A stretch of DNA of 56,370 nt, from NCBI GenBank assembly GCA_016207405.1, contig JACQPQ010000034.1, positions 1-56,370 on the forward strand, read 5' to 3'. The number at the start of each line of letters is the position of its first letter. The first letter of the stretch is position 1. Below are positions 8,024 through 18,248 of the stretch, piece after piece. Origin of the DNA: Gammaproteobacteria bacterium. GTDB lineage: Bacteria > Pseudomonadota > Gammaproteobacteria > JACQPQ01. A program made the translations under genes and the position numbers. The notes beneath the pieces are model-generated. The model was given only the letters and a program-made list of their open reading frames with translations. It was not told the DNA's origin and ran no database searches.

Positions 8024-8941
8024 TCATCGCAAGGCAGAGGCGAGCGTCGGATACGAAAATTTAAAACCCAGTTGTTTTAATCGTTCGGGAATGACGTTCT
8101 GCCCACCAAGCAAGAGTTCTTCTCCCATCTGACCGAACAGTATTTTGATTACAAAAGCCGGCATGGTTAAGCATAAAGGCCGGTGCATCACACGGGCTAA
8201 CTCTTTTGCAAATGCCTTTTGAGTAACACACTCTGGCGCGCATAAATTGACAGGCCCTGTGATCTCAGGGTGTTGCAGAAGAAAAAGAATGGCATAGACC
8301 AAATCATGAATATGAATCCATGAAAAGGGTTGACACCCGCTTCCGAGGCGACTGCCCAATCCAAACCAAAAGGAAGGTTCTAGCTTTTTTAACACCCCTT
8401 CCCACCGTTTTAATACCACTGCAAATCGCATAAGGGTTACTGGAATACCTGCCGAGACAGCTGGTTTTGTCGCTTCTTCCCAAGCTTGAGTTACTTCACT
8501 TAAAAAATCGGATGGATGTCCCCAATGAATTTTATGCGCTTCAGTCATGGGAGGTGGCAGCTTTTCTTCAACAGGCTGCCTCCCATAAATGCCTATTGCG
8601 CTGGTATTATAAAGATGCGGCTTTTTTTGCTCCGCACGTGCCGCCCAAGCCACCAATTTTTGAGTGGCATGGACGCGGCTGTCTTTTATTTTCTTTTTTA
8701 TGCGATCACTCCAACGGCTTTCCCCTATGTTTTCTCCTGCCAGGTTAATAATGGCATCAAACGAGTCGGGCAAAAGGGTATCGAGTTCGTTCCAAGAGTA
8801 GGGAGTCACCGTCGGTCCAAAAACTTTTGCGATTTTGTTAGCTGAACGGCCTATGACGACTAGTTCGTGATGTTCCTTCAATAAGGCTGGAACAAGATTT
8901 CTCCCCACAAAACCTGTAGCGCCAGCAAGAATTATTCTCAT
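8024..8941 (-). CDS. TIGR01777 (YfcH-like) SDR-type epimerase family protein
   Basis: The 305-residue product starts MRIILAGATGFVGRNLVPAL, with the GxTGFxG NAD(P)-binding motif of extended SDR proteins, and has AIINLAGENIGESRW near residue 70 and a C-terminal segment with LGGQNVIPERLKQLGFKFSYP. These are typical of the TIGR01777/YfcH family, annotated as sugar-nucleotide epimerases but without a settled substrate; related proteins influence cell division or chloroplast division. Start ATG 8941 begins directly at the first beta strand; a GTG at 8953 would add four residues. It is monocistronic and convergent with accC. Confidence 0.85.
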   Translation of the reverse strand: MRIILAGATGFVGRNLVPALLKEHHELVVIGRSANKIAKVFGPTVTPYSWNELDTLLPDSFDAIINLAGENIGESRWSDRIKKKIKDSRVHATQKLVAWAARAEQKKPHLYNTSAIGIYGRQPVEEKLPPPMTEAHKIHWGHPSDFLSEVTQAWEEATKPAVSAGIPVTLMRFAVVLKRWEGVLKKLEPSFWFGLGSRLGSGCQPFSWIHIHDLVYAILFLLQHPEITGPVNLCAPECVTQKAFAKELARVMHRPLCLTMPAFVIKILFGQMGEELLLGGQNVIPERLKQLGFKFSYPTLASALR

Positions 8942-8974
8942 GGATTGTCTCACATTATTTTACTCATTATAGAC

Positions 8975-9020
8975 CTGGAATTGGTGGACCGCTCGCTCAA
9001 GCTCGCTTTGTCCACCCTAC
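8975..9020. repeat. GTAGGGTGGAC palindromic repeat, copy B (inverted)
   Basis: On the minus strand this reads GTAGGGTGGACAAAGCGAGC .. GAGCGGTCCACCAATTCCAG, nearly identical to the copy at 396-440. It is joined within six bases to a second, unrelated repeat at 9026-9077, so the space before sdhB is a repeat composite. Confidence 0.85.
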
Positions 9021-9025
9021 AAAAA

Positions 9026-9077
9026 CTTTTAGCGAGCAGCAGGCAGCGGAAAATACATAGTGAACCACCCATCAGTG
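9026..9077. repeat. Half-copy of the inverted-repeat element at 31737-31858
   Basis: About 52 bases (core AGCGAGCAGCAGGCAGCGGA, then AAATACATAG and ACCACCCATCAGTG) match the reverse complement of 31737-31790 with only a few differences. Only one terminal repeat and its inner flank are present, so this looks like a solo end or decayed copy. Confidence 0.8.
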
Positions 9078-9105
9078 AGAGATTACCTCGGGCAGAAAGA
9101 AGCAC

Positions 9106-9134
9106 TTGAGACTTAAAAGACATTGATATAGAGT
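9106..9134 (+). promoter_or_regulatory. Possible promoter of the sdhB-suc operon
   Basis: TTGAGA (9106-9111) is followed by an A+T-rich GATATAGAGTAT segment, where TAGAGT (9129-9134) sits at 17-base spacing. It is a weak match, the best in the 100 bases between the repeat composite and sdhB. Confidence 0.3.
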
Positions 9135-9177
9135 ATCTTTCAATTCTCTTAGGCTTGATGCCGTAAAGGAGTCCACA

Positions 9178-9882
9178 ATGATTTTTTCAATTTACCGCTA
9201 CAATCCTGAACAGGATAAAAAACCCTACATGCAAGAGTTTGAAATCCCTTCTGATTTTGGTAAAAATAAAATGGTATTGGATGCGCTTATTTTTATAAAA
9301 GCTAACCAGGATGAAAGCCTTTCGTTTCGACGATCCTGTCGAGAAGGCGTATGTGGTTCGGATGGTCTCAATATCAATGGCAAAAATCAGTTGGCATGCA
9401 TTACCCCCATTACAGACGTTTCCAATCGAAAAAAAATAGTTGTCCGCCCTCTTCCAGGTCTACCTGTTATTCGAGATTTAGTAGTAGATATGGACCTTTT
9501 TTACAAGCAATATGAACGCATGGAACCTTATTTACAGAATGACACCCCTCCTCCTGAAAAAGAACGTTTACAGTCTCCTCAAGAACGCTCCAAACTGGAT
9601 GGGTTGTATGAGTGTATTTTATGTGCCTGCTGCTCTACATCTTGCCCTCCTTTTTGGTGGAATCCAGATAAGTTTGTTGGACCTGCGGGCCTTTTACAAG
9701 CCTACCGTTTTATAGCCGATAGCCGAGACACCGCCAAAGAAAAACGTTTAGCTAAACTGGGCGACCGTCATAGCCTATTTGGGTGTCGAGGGATTATGGA
9801 TTGTATCGATGTTTGTCCTAAACACCTCAATCCCACCCATGCCATTGGTATGCTAAAAGAAAACCTTGTGAAGGGAGGGTAG
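9178..9882 (+). CDS. sdhB: Succinate dehydrogenase iron-sulfur subunit
   Basis: The 234-residue subunit carries [11 protein letters not shown] (53-63) plus Cys74 for the [2Fe-2S] cluster, with the Asp in place of a fourth cysteine as in enterobacterial Sdh[20 protein letters not shown] and [13 protein letters not shown] carry the ligands of the [4Fe-4S] and [3Fe-4S] clusters. It passes electrons from the flavoprotein SdhA to the membrane quinone site. An AAGGAG lies six bases before the ATG. It opens the sdhB-sucA-sucB-lpd-sucC run, but sdhC, sdhD and sdhA, which normally precede it, are absent: upstream are only repeats and the TIGR01777 gene. Confidence 0.95.
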   Translation: MIFSIYRYNPEQDKKPYMQEFEIPSDFGKNKMVLDALIFIKANQDESLSFRRSCREGVCGSDGLNINGKNQLACITPITDVSNRKKIVVRPLPGLPVIRDLVVDMDLFYKQYERMEPYLQNDTPPPEKERLQSPQERSKLDGLYECILCACCSTSCPPFWWNPDKFVGPAGLLQAYRFIADSRDTAKEKRLAKLGDRHSLFGCRGIMDCIDVCPKHLNPTHAIGMLKENLVKGG

Positions 9883-9898
9883 ACATCCCTTAAACCTT

Positions 9899-12730
9899 AT
9901 GATGAATACCGCATGGCAAAGTTCATATTTTTCTGCCAGCAATGCTTCTTACCTTGAAGCCTTATATGAAGATTTTTTAAAAGCCCCGGAAGCTGTCCCC
10001 GCCGACTGGCAAACGGTGTTTAAGAGTCTCCCGGGATCACCTGGCGCTCCTCAAGATATTCTTCATTCTGAAATAAGAAATTATTTTTATAAGCAGGCAA
10101 GAGAGCCCAAAAAGCTCTCACCCCAAACATTCTCGGCCCCCCTTCCCCGCGACATTGACCACGAAAAAAAACAAGTCCGCGTCATACAACTTATTAACGC
10201 TTTTCGGTTTAGAGGCCATCAGTTAGCCAACTGTGATCCTTTAAACCTCTGCGATAAAAAAGTTCTGCCCGAATTAACGCTTAGTTTTCATAACTTATCG
10301 GAAGAAGACACTTCTCTTGTCTTTAACACGGGAACTTTTTTAAATTCGGTCGACTTGCCTTTGCGAGAGATCTTCCAAGTCTTATCGGACACCTATTGCA
10401 AAACGATTGGGCTTGAAGTGATGCACATGACAGAAACCCAAGAAAAGCGATGGATTCAAAATCGCTTTGAGTCTATTCGGGGAAAGCCCCAATTTTCCGC
10501 TGACATTAAAACTCAAATTTTAAATAAACTCATTGCTGCAGAAGGCTTAGAAAAATACTTGCATACGCGCTATGTTGGACAGAAACGATTTTCATTGGAA
10601 GGGGGTGAAAGTATCATTCCCGCCCTCGACGACCTCATTTCTCGCGCAGGCGCTTCAGGGATTAAAGAAATTGTGATTGGCATGGCCCATAGAGGACGAT
10701 TAAATGTTTTGGTCAATCTATTGGGAAGGTCCCCTGAGCGCCTCTTCCAGGAGTTTGAAGGAAAGTACGAAAATAATGGGGGCACAGGTTCTGGGGACGT
10801 CAAATATCACCTCGGCTTTTCCTCTGATATTCAAACTAAAAACGGCCCCATACATGTTGCGCTTGCCTTTAATCCTTCTCACCTTGAAATTGTTTCCCCT
10901 GTAGTCGTCGGCTCCGTGCGCGCAAGGCAATACCGGTATCAAGATCTCGAAAAAACGACGGTATTGCCAGTTATGCTCCATGGAGATGCGGCTTTTTCAG
11001 GACAAGGCGTGGTGATGGAAACGTTTAATATGTCACAAACGCGCGGATTTTCTGTAGGAGGAACGCTTCATATTATTCTCAATAACCAGATTGGGTTTAC
11101 GACGAGTCAACCACAAGATGCCCGCTCAACCTCGTATGCTTCCGATGTCGCTAAAATGGTTCTGGCGCCCATTTTCCATGTGAATGCCGATGATCCAGAA
11201 GCTGTTCTATTCGTCATGGAAGCCGCTTTCGATTATCGCATGACTTTTAAAAAAGATGTTGTGGTGGATTTGGTTTGCTACCGGCGCCATGGTCACAATG
11301 AAGCGGATGAGCCTTCTGCGACTCAACCCGTCATGTATCAACGCATCAAACAGCACCCAACCACCCTAACGCTTTACAGTCAAAAACTCATACAAGAAGG
11401 TCTTTTAACGGAAGAAGGACGGAACCATTTATCTAAAGATTATCGCGCTCTCCTTGAAGCCGGAAACCCTGTGATCTCCAATCTCATCAATAAAACCTCA
11501 CGTCCTTTTCTTAAAGACTGGATGCCGTTTTTGGGACAAACCGATACCTTAACCACAACGGATGTGAATACCAAGGTGCCTGAAGACACCCTTAAGAAGC
11601 TGGCTTATCAACTTGAACAAATGCCCAAAAATTTTACCCTGCATCCTCGTGTCAAAAAAATAATGGAAGACAGGCAAAAAATGACGCGAAGCGTTTTACC
11701 AGCAGACTGGGGGTATGCGGAAACCCTCGCGTATGCCAGTTTGTTGAATGAAGGGTTTGCGATACGTCTTTCGGGGCAAGATACCAGCCGAGGAACATTT
11801 TTTCACCGACACGCCGTATTGCATGATGCGGAAAATGGAAAAACCCACACACCATTAGCGCATATAAAACCTGAACAACCGCTCTTTATGGTTATCGATT
11901 CCCCCCTTTCCGAAGAAGCAGTCCTTGCCTTTGAATATGGGTATTCTACAACCGATCCCAAAACCTTAGTGATTTGGGAGGCGCAGTATGGCGATTTTGC
12001 GAATGGCGCACAGGTGGTCATCGACCAATTCATTAGTTCTGGAGAGCAAAAATGGGGGAGGTTATCGGGGCTTGTCCTATTTTTGCCGCATAGCTATGAG
12101 GGACAAGGGCCAGAACATTCTTCCGCGCGATTGGAGCGCTATCTTCAACTCTCGGCCCAACATAATATGCAAGTTTTAGTTCCCTCAACCCCCGCACAGG
12201 TTTTCCATATGCTTCGGCGGCAACTGAAAAATCGCGTACGAAAGCCGCTGATTGTGATGACGCCTAAAAGCATACTGCGGCATAAACTTGCAACGAGCAC
12301 GCTAGCGGAACTTGCGGAAGGGTCATTTCAGCCGGTTATAGGAGAAATAAACCCTCACGATCCTAAAAAAATAACGCGAATCATTTTATGCAGCGGAAAG
12401 CTTTATTACGATCTTCTCGTTAAAAGAGAAGAAACTAAAAATACGACAACCGCTATTTTCCGCATTGAGCAATTGTATCCTTTTCCAGAAGCGCATTTTT
12501 GTGCAAGCTTAGAACAGTATTCAAACGCTCAGGAAGTCGTGTGGTGTCAAGAAGAACCTAAAAACCAGGGTGCTTGGTATTCGAGCCAACACCATTTTCG
12601 GCATTGCCTTCAAAAAGGCCAGACGTTACAGTATGTGGGCCGCCCAGATTCTGCTTCGCCTGCGGTAGGATATAGTACGGTTCATGCACAACAAGAAGAG
12701 GCTATTCTAAAAGAAGCCTTACAAACCTAA
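9899..12730 (+). CDS. sucA: 2-oxoglutarate dehydrogenase E1 component
   Basis: The 943-residue thiamine-diphosphate enzyme decarboxylates 2-oxoglutarate and transfers the succinyl group to the lipoyl arm of SucB. It has the short N-terminal segment [23 protein letters not shown] for complex assembly, [16 protein letters not shown] near residue 261, [20 protein letters not shown] near 361 and [17 protein letters not shown] near 460. The C-terminal half includes [19 protein letters not shown]. Length is close to the 933 residues of E. coli. Two adjacent ATGs (9899 and 9902) are both possible starts. Gap to sdhB is 16 bases, to sucB 11, so co-transcription is very likely. Confidence 0.97.
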   Translation: MMNTAWQSSYFSASNASYLEALYEDFLKAPEAVPADWQTVFKSLPGSPGAPQDILHSEIRNYFYKQAREPKKLSPQTFSAPLPRDIDHEKKQVRVIQLINAFRFRGHQLANCDPLNLCDKKVLPELTLSFHNLSEEDTSLVFNTGTFLNSVDLPLREIFQVLSDTYCKTIGLEVMHMTETQEKRWIQNRFESIRGKPQFSADIKTQILNKLIAAEGLEKYLHTRYVGQKRFSLEGGESIIPALDDLISRAGASGIKEIVIGMAHRGRLNVLVNLLGRSPERLFQEFEGKYENNGGTGSGDVKYHLGFSSDIQTKNGPIHVALAFNPSHLEIVSPVVVGSVRARQYRYQDLEKTTVLPVMLHGDAAFSGQGVVMETFNMSQTRGFSVGGTLHIILNNQIGFTTSQPQDARSTSYASDVAKMVLAPIFHVNADDPEAVLFVMEAAFDYRMTFKKDVVVDLVCYRRHGHNEADEPSATQPVMYQRIKQHPTTLTLYSQKLIQEGLLTEEGRNHLSKDYRALLEAGNPVISNLINKTSRPFLKDWMPFLGQTDTLTTTDVNTKVPEDTLKKLAYQLEQMPKNFTLHPRVKKIMEDRQKMTRSVLPADWGYAETLAYASLLNEGFAIRLSGQDTSRGTFFHRHAVLHDAENGKTHTPLAHIKPEQPLFMVIDSPLSEEAVLAFEYGYSTTDPKTLVIWEAQYGDFANGAQVVIDQFISSGEQKWGRLSGLVLFLPHSYEGQGPEHSSARLERYLQLSAQHNMQVLVPSTPAQVFHMLRRQLKNRVRKPLIVMTPKSILRHKLATSTLAELAEGSFQPVIGEINPHDPKKITRIILCSGKLYYDLLVKREETKNTTTAIFRIEQLYPFPEAHFCASLEQYSNAQEVVWCQEEPKNQGAWYSSQHHFRHCLQKGQTLQYVGRPDSASPAVGYSTVHAQQEEAILKEALQT

Positions 12731-12741
12731 GGACGCTACCG

Positions 12742-13911
12742 ATGAGAATTGAAATCAAAACCCCAACCTTCCCAGAATCCATAGAAGAAGGCACGGTTGC
12801 CAAGTGGCATAAAAAAGAAGGCGACACCCTCGAACAAGACGAAAATCTAGTCGACATTGAAACCGATAAAGTTGTCTTAGAAGTACCTGCTCCTAAACGC
12901 GGAAAGCTCATTTCTATTCAAAAACCAATCGGCAGCGCAGTCAAAGCAAAGGAGGTTTTAGCAGTTATCGATACGGAAATGGAAAAGGGGGAAGGGAAAA
13001 TGGAAAAGGAAAAAATGGCTTCAGGTGAAATGATTCAAAAATTAATCAGCCCTGCCGTTCGCCGCCTTATCGAGCAACACCATCTTTCTATCACTGACCT
13101 ACAGAAAGAAGGCCGCATTACGAAAGAAGACGTATTAGCTGCGGTTAAGAAAAAAACAACCCTTACTCCCGCTCCTCTTGCGGTCAAGCCACAAGAAACA
13201 CAAAGTGATCTCCGCCCCCAAAAACGTGTGCCGATGACGCGGCTTCGTGCCCGCATTGCAGAACGCTTAGTGAACGCTCAACATAATGCCGCTATTCTCA
13301 CGACCTTCAACGAGGTTAATCTTCAAGCTATCAAAAAATTACGAGAAGATCACCGAGAGTCCTTTGAAAAAACGCACGGAATTAAATTGGGATGGATGTC
13401 CTTCTTTGTAAAAGCCACCCTAGAGGCTTTAAAGCGCTTTCCAGAAGTCAACGCCTCTATTGACAGCCAAGATATTGTCTATCATGGGTTTTATGATATT
13501 GGCGTTGCCGTTTCAACCCCACGAGGATTAGTGGTTCCTATTGTAAGAAATGCAGATCTCATGACATTAGCAGACATTGAGCGCACTATTGACGACTATG
13601 CTAAACGAGCTAAAGACGGAAAGCTTTCGTTAGAAGAAATGACAGGAGGCACCTTTACCATAACGAATGGCGGTGTTTTTGGTTCTCTTTTTGCGACACC
13701 TATTTTGAATCCTCCGCAAACCGCCATCCTCGGTATGCATAAAATACAAGAACGTCCCATCGCAGAAAAAGGAGAAATCGTTATTCGGCCCATGATGTAT
13801 TTGGCACTGTCTTATGATCACCGTTTAATCGATGGCCGAGAAGCCGTCAGTTTTGTCGTCACTATTAAAGAAGTTTTAGAAGAACCTTCTCGTTTGTTAT
13901 TAGAAATTTAG
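12742..13911 (+). CDS. sucB: Dihydrolipoyllysine succinyltransferase (E2 of 2-oxoglutarate dehydrogenase)
   Basis: The 389-residue protein has one lipoyl domain with [12 protein letters not shown] (lipoyl-Lys near residue 43), an acidic/Lys-rich linker, a peripheral-subunit-binding domain ([18 protein letters not shown], about 102-140) and the catalytic acyltransferase domain with [13 protein letters not shown] near 355-367. The HxxxDG catalytic signature is intact. It moves succinyl from lipoate to CoA and forms the core of the complex with SucA and Lpd. It follows sucA by 11 bases and ends 26 bases before the chosen lpd start. Confidence 0.96.
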   Translation: MRIEIKTPTFPESIEEGTVAKWHKKEGDTLEQDENLVDIETDKVVLEVPAPKRGKLISIQKPIGSAVKAKEVLAVIDTEMEKGEGKMEKEKMASGEMIQKLISPAVRRLIEQHHLSITDLQKEGRITKEDVLAAVKKKTTLTPAPLAVKPQETQSDLRPQKRVPMTRLRARIAERLVNAQHNAAILTTFNEVNLQAIKKLREDHRESFEKTHGIKLGWMSFFVKATLEALKRFPEVNASIDSQDIVYHGFYDIGVAVSTPRGLVVPIVRNADLMTLADIERTIDDYAKRAKDGKLSLEEMTGGTFTITNGGVFGSLFATPILNPPQTAILGMHKIQERPIAEKGEIVIRPMMYLALSYDHRLIDGREAVSFVVTIKEVLEEPSRLLLEI

Positions 13912-13937
13912 GATTGCAAAATTTAAGGAAGTTAACC

Positions 13938-15368
13938 ATGCCACAAGAACACTATGATGTTGCGATTATCGGCGCTGGCCCTGGGGGCTATGTCGCTGCG
14001 ATTCGTGCTGCGCAAAAAGGCTTTAAAACCATTTGCATAGACAAATGGGTTAACAAACAAAATCAATCCACTCTGGGTGGGACCTGCCTCAATGTCGGGT
14101 GTATTCCCTCCAAAGCCCTCCTCGACTCCTCCGAAGTGTACGCCAAACTTAAAAGCATTGGAGAACACGGTATCCAAGTCGAAAATATTCAAGTCGATAT
14201 CGAAAAGATGATGGCAAGAAAAGACAAAATTGTCTCTTCTTTAACCAAAGGCATTGAATCCCTTTTTAAAGCCAATCAAGTCGTCTGGCGTTCCGGGCAA
14301 GCAAAATTGGTCTCTCCAACAGAAATAAAAATTTCTTCTGAAACCATCACGGCAAGCCATATTATTCTTGCGCCCGGCTCTCTTCCCATTTCTATTCCTC
14401 ACCTCTCTTTTGACGATAAAACTATTGTGGATTCAACCGGTGCACTGGAATTTCCAAACCTTCCTAAAAAACTCGGCATTATCGGCGCTGGGTTTATTGG
14501 GCTTGAACTCGGCAGCGTATGGAATCGTTTAGGTTCAGAAGTAACGATTCTAGAAGCTCAAGCAGAATTTTTACCCATGGTTGACCGGCAACTGGCCGAT
14601 ATCGCTTATAAGGAATTTACAAAACAAGGCATACGTATTCTCCTCGGTACCCAAGTGGTTAAAGCATCCAGCACAAAAACAGGCGTTCAGGTGCTGTACC
14701 AAAAAGGCCAAAAAGAAGAAAAGTTAGAAGTAGATAAACTCGTTGTCGCTGCAGGTAGACGTCCTTATTCAGAACACATCGCTGAATCAACATCCGGATT
14801 AAAAATAGACAAGAAAGGATTCATCGAAGTAGATCAGCATTGCCGTACCTCTCTTCCCAATGTGTATGCTATCGGCGACGTTGTGCGGGGGCCCATGCTG
14901 GCGCATAAGGCTTCCGAAGAAGCTATTGCCGTGATTGATACCCTTACAACCGGTCATGGACATGTTAATTATTCAGCGATTCCATCGGTCGTTTACACCC
15001 ATCCTGAAATCGCATGGGTTGGTAAGCGAGAAGAAGAACTCAAGTTGGAAGGCATAGAATATAAAGTCGGCACCTTTCCTTTTGCAGCCAATGGCCGAGC
15101 TAAAGCCATGAATGAATCGGTAGGTTTAGTGAAAATTTTAGGAGATAAAACAACGGATAAATTGCTAGGACTTCATGTTATAGGTCCTTTTGCCTCTGAG
15201 CTGGTTCATCAAGGCGTCATCGCAATGGAATTTGGGGCGAGTGTGGAGGATTTGCAACTCATTATATTTGCACACCCTACCTTAAGTGAGGCAGTCCACG
15301 AAGCTGCGCTTTCTGCAGATGAGCGTGCTATCCATAGGGTGAATAAGGGGTTAGGGGTTAGGGGTTAG
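13938..15368 (+). CDS. lpd: Dihydrolipoyl dehydrogenase (E3)
   Basis: The 476-residue flavoprotein reoxidises dihydrolipoate. It has the FAD-binding [10 protein letters not shown] at about 14-23, the redox disulfide in [16 protein letters not shown], a second Rossmann motif [14 protein letters not shown] and the C-terminal HAHPTLSE-like segment ([15 protein letters not shown]). ATG 13938 is chosen because AAGGAA lies seven bases upstream and the family N-terminus starts there; a TTG at 13914 would add eight residues. The last residues (NKGLGVRG) and the stop codon are encoded by the TTAGGGG heptamer tract at 15344-15371, so the natural C-terminus has been rewritten by a repeat. Confidence 0.96.
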   Translation: MPQEHYDVAIIGAGPGGYVAAIRAAQKGFKTICIDKWVNKQNQSTLGGTCLNVGCIPSKALLDSSEVYAKLKSIGEHGIQVENIQVDIEKMMARKDKIVSSLTKGIESLFKANQVVWRSGQAKLVSPTEIKISSETITASHIILAPGSLPISIPHLSFDDKTIVDSTGALEFPNLPKKLGIIGAGFIGLELGSVWNRLGSEVTILEAQAEFLPMVDRQLADIAYKEFTKQGIRILLGTQVVKASSTKTGVQVLYQKGQKEEKLEVDKLVVAAGRRPYSEHIAESTSGLKIDKKGFIEVDQHCRTSLPNVYAIGDVVRGPMLAHKASEEAIAVIDTLTTGHGHVNYSAIPSVVYTHPEIAWVGKREEELKLEGIEYKVGTFPFAANGRAKAMNESVGLVKILGDKTTDKLLGLHVIGPFASELVHQGVIAMEFGASVEDLQLIIFAHPTLSEAVHEAALSADERAIHRVNKGLGVRG

Positions 15369-15371
15369 GGA
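15344..15371. repeat. TTAGGGG heptamer tract overlapping the 3' end of lpd
   Basis: Four 7-bp units (TAAGGGG, TTAGGGG, TTAGGGG, TTAGGGA) cover the last codons and stop of lpd. The spacer continues as TTAAAGGGA, which supplies the purine-rich sequence in front of the sucC GTG start. Confidence 0.85.
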
Positions 15372-15388
15372 TTAAAGGGAATAGAAAA

Positions 15389-16564
15389 GTGAATCTTCAT
15401 GAATATCAAGCTAAACAAATTTTCAAGGATTACGGTCTTCCTGTTCCCAAAAGCGTATTGGTAACATCCCCTGAGAAAATAGAAACGGCTCTCAACGATG
15501 CCGAAAAAACCTTTACTTCCAAAAATTGGGTGATTAAAGCTCAAGTTCATGCAGGTGGAAGAGGCAAAGCGGGTGGAATTGTACGTGTTTCAAGCCGAAA
15601 AGAAGCCGGGGAAGCCATTATGCGCCTCATCGGTAAACGTCTCGTGACCTACCAAACCAACACAATAGGCCAACCCATTCACCAAGTCCTGCTGGAAGAA
15701 GCCTCTTCAATAGCCCGTGAACTTTACTTGGGCGCTGTGATTGACCGCGCCTGCCAACGCATTGTCTTTCTGGCTTCCTCTTTCGGAGGTGTTGAAATCG
15801 AAGAAGTCGCTGCCAAACATCCTGACAAAATTTTTAAAGTGAAGTTGTGCCCCATGCTTGGGATCATGCCCTATCAAGGACGACAACTGGCTTTTAAACT
15901 CGGTTTTTCAAATAAACTGGTCACCCAATTTGTGGAACTTCTCGCACAGTGTGGCAAACTTTTTGTGGAATCTGATCTCAGTCTCCTTGAAATCAATCCC
16001 CTGGTGGTTACAACAGATCTCTCTTTAGTGTGCCTCGATGCTAAAATTGTCGTGGACGACAATGCCCTATACCGCCAAAAAAAACTGGCCGCTCTTCGAG
16101 ATCTCACGCAAGAAGATGAACGTGAACGGAAGGCCAAAGAATGGGATTTAAACTACATTTCTCTCGATGGGGAAATCGGCTGTATGGTCAATGGCGCAGG
16201 CCTTGCAATGGCTACGATGGATCTGATTCAATTACAAGGCGCCTCCCCAGCTAACTTTTTAGATGTCGGAGGAGGCGCCACACGAGAAAGAGTCGCTGCC
16301 GCTTTTAAAATTATCCTCTCCGATCCAAAAGTAAAAGCCGTGTTAGTGAATATTTTCGGAGGAATTGTTCGGTGTGATGTTGTCGCAGATGGAATTGTCT
16401 CTGCCATCAAAGACGTCGAAGTTAAAGTTCCTGTCGTTGTTCGGTTAGAAGGCACTCACGCTGAAGAAGGCGCAAAACTTTTAACCCAAAGTGGCCTGCA
16501 CATAACTCCAACACGTACTTTGGCAGAAGCCGCTTCTCGCGTTGTGAACTTGGTTAAAAAGTAG
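15389..16564 (+). CDS. sucC: Succinyl-CoA ligase, beta subunit
   Basis: The 391-residue ATP-grasp subunit begins [20 protein letters not shown] and contains [14 protein letters not shown] (about 50-63), the signature nucleotide loop of SucC, and LLEINPLVV and [10 protein letters not shown] further on. It binds nucleotide and succinate for substrate-level phosphorylation in the TCA cycle. The start is GTG at 15389 with AAAGGGA upstream. Its partner sucD, which normally follows directly, is missing: the next gene, ten bases on, encodes a TolC-like protein. Either sucD lies elsewhere or it was lost when the tolC-like gene was joined to the operon. Confidence 0.95.
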   Translation: MNLHEYQAKQIFKDYGLPVPKSVLVTSPEKIETALNDAEKTFTSKNWVIKAQVHAGGRGKAGGIVRVSSRKEAGEAIMRLIGKRLVTYQTNTIGQPIHQVLLEEASSIARELYLGAVIDRACQRIVFLASSFGGVEIEEVAAKHPDKIFKVKLCPMLGIMPYQGRQLAFKLGFSNKLVTQFVELLAQCGKLFVESDLSLLEINPLVVTTDLSLVCLDAKIVVDDNALYRQKKLAALRDLTQEDERERKAKEWDLNYISLDGEIGCMVNGAGLAMATMDLIQLQGASPANFLDVGGGATRERVAAAFKIILSDPKVKAVLVNIFGGIVRCDVVADGIVSAIKDVEVKVPVVVRLEGTHAEEGAKLLTQSGLHITPTRTLAEAASRVVNLVKK

Positions 16565-16574
16565 GGTGAACAAA

Positions 16575-17891
16575 ATGAAATGGACTTTCTTCCTCATTCT
16601 CTTAGGCACTCCGACTATTTTTACAATGGCAGCGGAGCCAGAAAACCCAACCACCCTTGCCGCGGTACTTCAAAAAGTGATGGACCGCCACCCGATAGTA
16701 CAAGCCTATAAAGCCCGCAAAGAAGTCGCCCAACAAGGGGTGAGCGAACAAAAGTCTACTTTTTTTCCTACCTTAGATCTCACGCTCGCCATGGGAGATG
16801 AGTGGAACAACAACGCAACTACTCGCACACGTTACGAGGGTAATGATCTCCATAAACTCTTACGTCAAGAAGGTAATCTTACTCTCACGGAACGCCTGTT
16901 CGATGGGTTTGATACCTTAAGCCGAGTACGTGCCGCAAAAGAACGCAACCAGAATGCGCACTATGCGGTACACACAGTGGGAGAAAAGCTCGCCGTTCGC
17001 ACCATAGAACTTTATCTGAATGTGCTCCGACAGAGAGCTTTAGTTCAGATCGCAGAAGAAAGTGTTCGCACTCACCAAGACATTCTCTCCAAAATAGAAA
17101 GGCGAGAAGAACTGGGATACGATAAAAAATCAGACGTTTATCAAGCAAAAAGCCGCTTAGCACTCTCAAAAACACGAATGCACGCTCAAAAGGGAGGGCT
17201 GGAAGAAGCGACATCCTCCTATTTTGAAGTGGTTGGAGAAACGCCTGGAAACTTAGAACCTCCTTCGTTTGACGCAGCATGGACTTATCTCTCCATAGAA
17301 GAAGCGATTGAAACCGCCTTGAAAGATAATCCCAACCTTCAAGCGGCACAAGCCAATACCTCCGCGAGTCGATGGGATATTCATACGGCCAAAGCACCCT
17401 TTTTCCCGGCTTTGAATTTAGAACTGACAGGTGCAGAAGCTGAAAATTTAAGCGGGGTTAAAGGACAAGATGATTCTTATTTTGCAGCGCTTCGTCTTCG
17501 TTATAACTTATTTAAAGGAGGTGCTGATCAAGCCCGCAAGAAAAAGGCGGTGGAAACTTATTTCCAGGCGAGTGCCGAAGAAACAGAAGAAAAAAGACAA
17601 CTCCGAGAAGAAATGCGACGCACCTGGAGTAGTATAGAAGTGGCACGCGCCCAAATGGTTGAAGAGAAAGAACACCTGAAAATATCTGAGCAGTTAGTTG
17701 AGGTTTACCTAAAACAATTTCTGATTGGTACCCGACCTTTACTTGCTCTTTTAGATGCTGAAGACGAACGAGCATCTGCCAAAACTAATTTAAAAAACTA
17801 CGAAACTAAATTATTGTTTGAACAGTTTAGATTGTTATCCGCCACAGGGCAGGTTTTAAAACGGCTAAATGTTTCACTCAAACTAAAGTGA
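16575..17891 (+). CDS. TolC family outer-membrane efflux protein
   Basis: The 438-residue product has a signal peptide (about 1-19, MKWTFFLILLGTPTIFTMAA), then two structural repeats of long heptad-rich helices and short beta segments. TLAAVLQKVMDRHPIVQAYKAR, GNLTLTERLFDGF and FAALRLRYNLFKGGADQARKKKAV are typical of TolC/type I secretion outer-membrane proteins (OEP domains). It should form a trimeric channel for type I secretion or efflux; no inner-membrane partner is adjacent. ATG 16575 is chosen over GTG 16566 because AGGGTG lies upstream and the signal peptide begins cleanly. It shares the TCA operon, only ten bases behind sucC. Confidence 0.87.
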   Translation: MKWTFFLILLGTPTIFTMAAEPENPTTLAAVLQKVMDRHPIVQAYKARKEVAQQGVSEQKSTFFPTLDLTLAMGDEWNNNATTRTRYEGNDLHKLLRQEGNLTLTERLFDGFDTLSRVRAAKERNQNAHYAVHTVGEKLAVRTIELYLNVLRQRALVQIAEESVRTHQDILSKIERREELGYDKKSDVYQAKSRLALSKTRMHAQKGGLEEATSSYFEVVGETPGNLEPPSFDAAWTYLSIEEAIETALKDNPNLQAAQANTSASRWDIHTAKAPFFPALNLELTGAEAENLSGVKGQDDSYFAALRLRYNLFKGGADQARKKKAVETYFQASAEETEEKRQLREEMRRTWSSIEVARAQMVEEKEHLKISEQLVEVYLKQFLIGTRPLLALLDAEDERASAKTNLKNYETKLLFEQFRLLSATGQVLKRLNVSLKLK

Positions 17892-18248
17892 GATCCCATC
17901 GGTATATACTCCTCATGAATGAAGATGCTGCTTTTTTCACCTCTCTCCCGCCAGCGGGGGAGGGGGTAACATAGTCAGTATCGTCAAATTATGACCGCGC
18001 GCAGTATACCTTAATCCTAAATCGTATCCTCTTCTTCAAGTTTCATGGTACACGCGATGCGGCCAAAATTTCTTGTAGGTCGGCTGCTGGTCTTCGCACA
18101 GTCAACAGTGAGCGAAGCTGTCCCGTTTCATTTTGTCGGATTCTTCGCTTACGCTCAAATCCGACCTACAGGGTGGTTTTGCCATGGTTTTTGAAGAGGA
18201 TACAAGGATTCGATGACTAAATCCTTCATCCTAAATCCTAACTCCTTC
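17892..18248. other. 357-bp gene-free gap filled with repeats
   Basis: Between the convergent tolC-like and serA genes no open frame looks coding. It holds a CTCTCCCGCC..GCGGGGGAG hairpin (about 17941-17970), short AAATCCT-type heptamers (18011-18023 and 18217-18245) and a 180-bp nested inverted-repeat element (18024-18203). Confidence 0.8.
18024..18203. mobile_element. 180-bp nested palindromic element (MITE/REP-like, no coding capacity)
   Basis: Outer ends GTATCCTCTTC (18024-18034) and GAAGAGGATAC (18193-18203) are exact inverted repeats, continued imperfectly towards CATGG on both sides. Inside, TGTAGGTCGG (18074-18083) and CCGACCTACA (18161-18170) form a second inverted pair, and two smaller hairpins (CTTCGC..GCGAAG and CGGATT..AATCCG) lie within that. 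Heptamer tracts flank both sides. It encodes no transposase, so mobility would have to be supplied from elsewhere. Confidence 0.55.

Noticed and set aside
8467-8845. Two overlapping plus-strand frames opposite the TIGR01777 gene
   Set aside because: Both are antisense shadows of a complete SDR protein.
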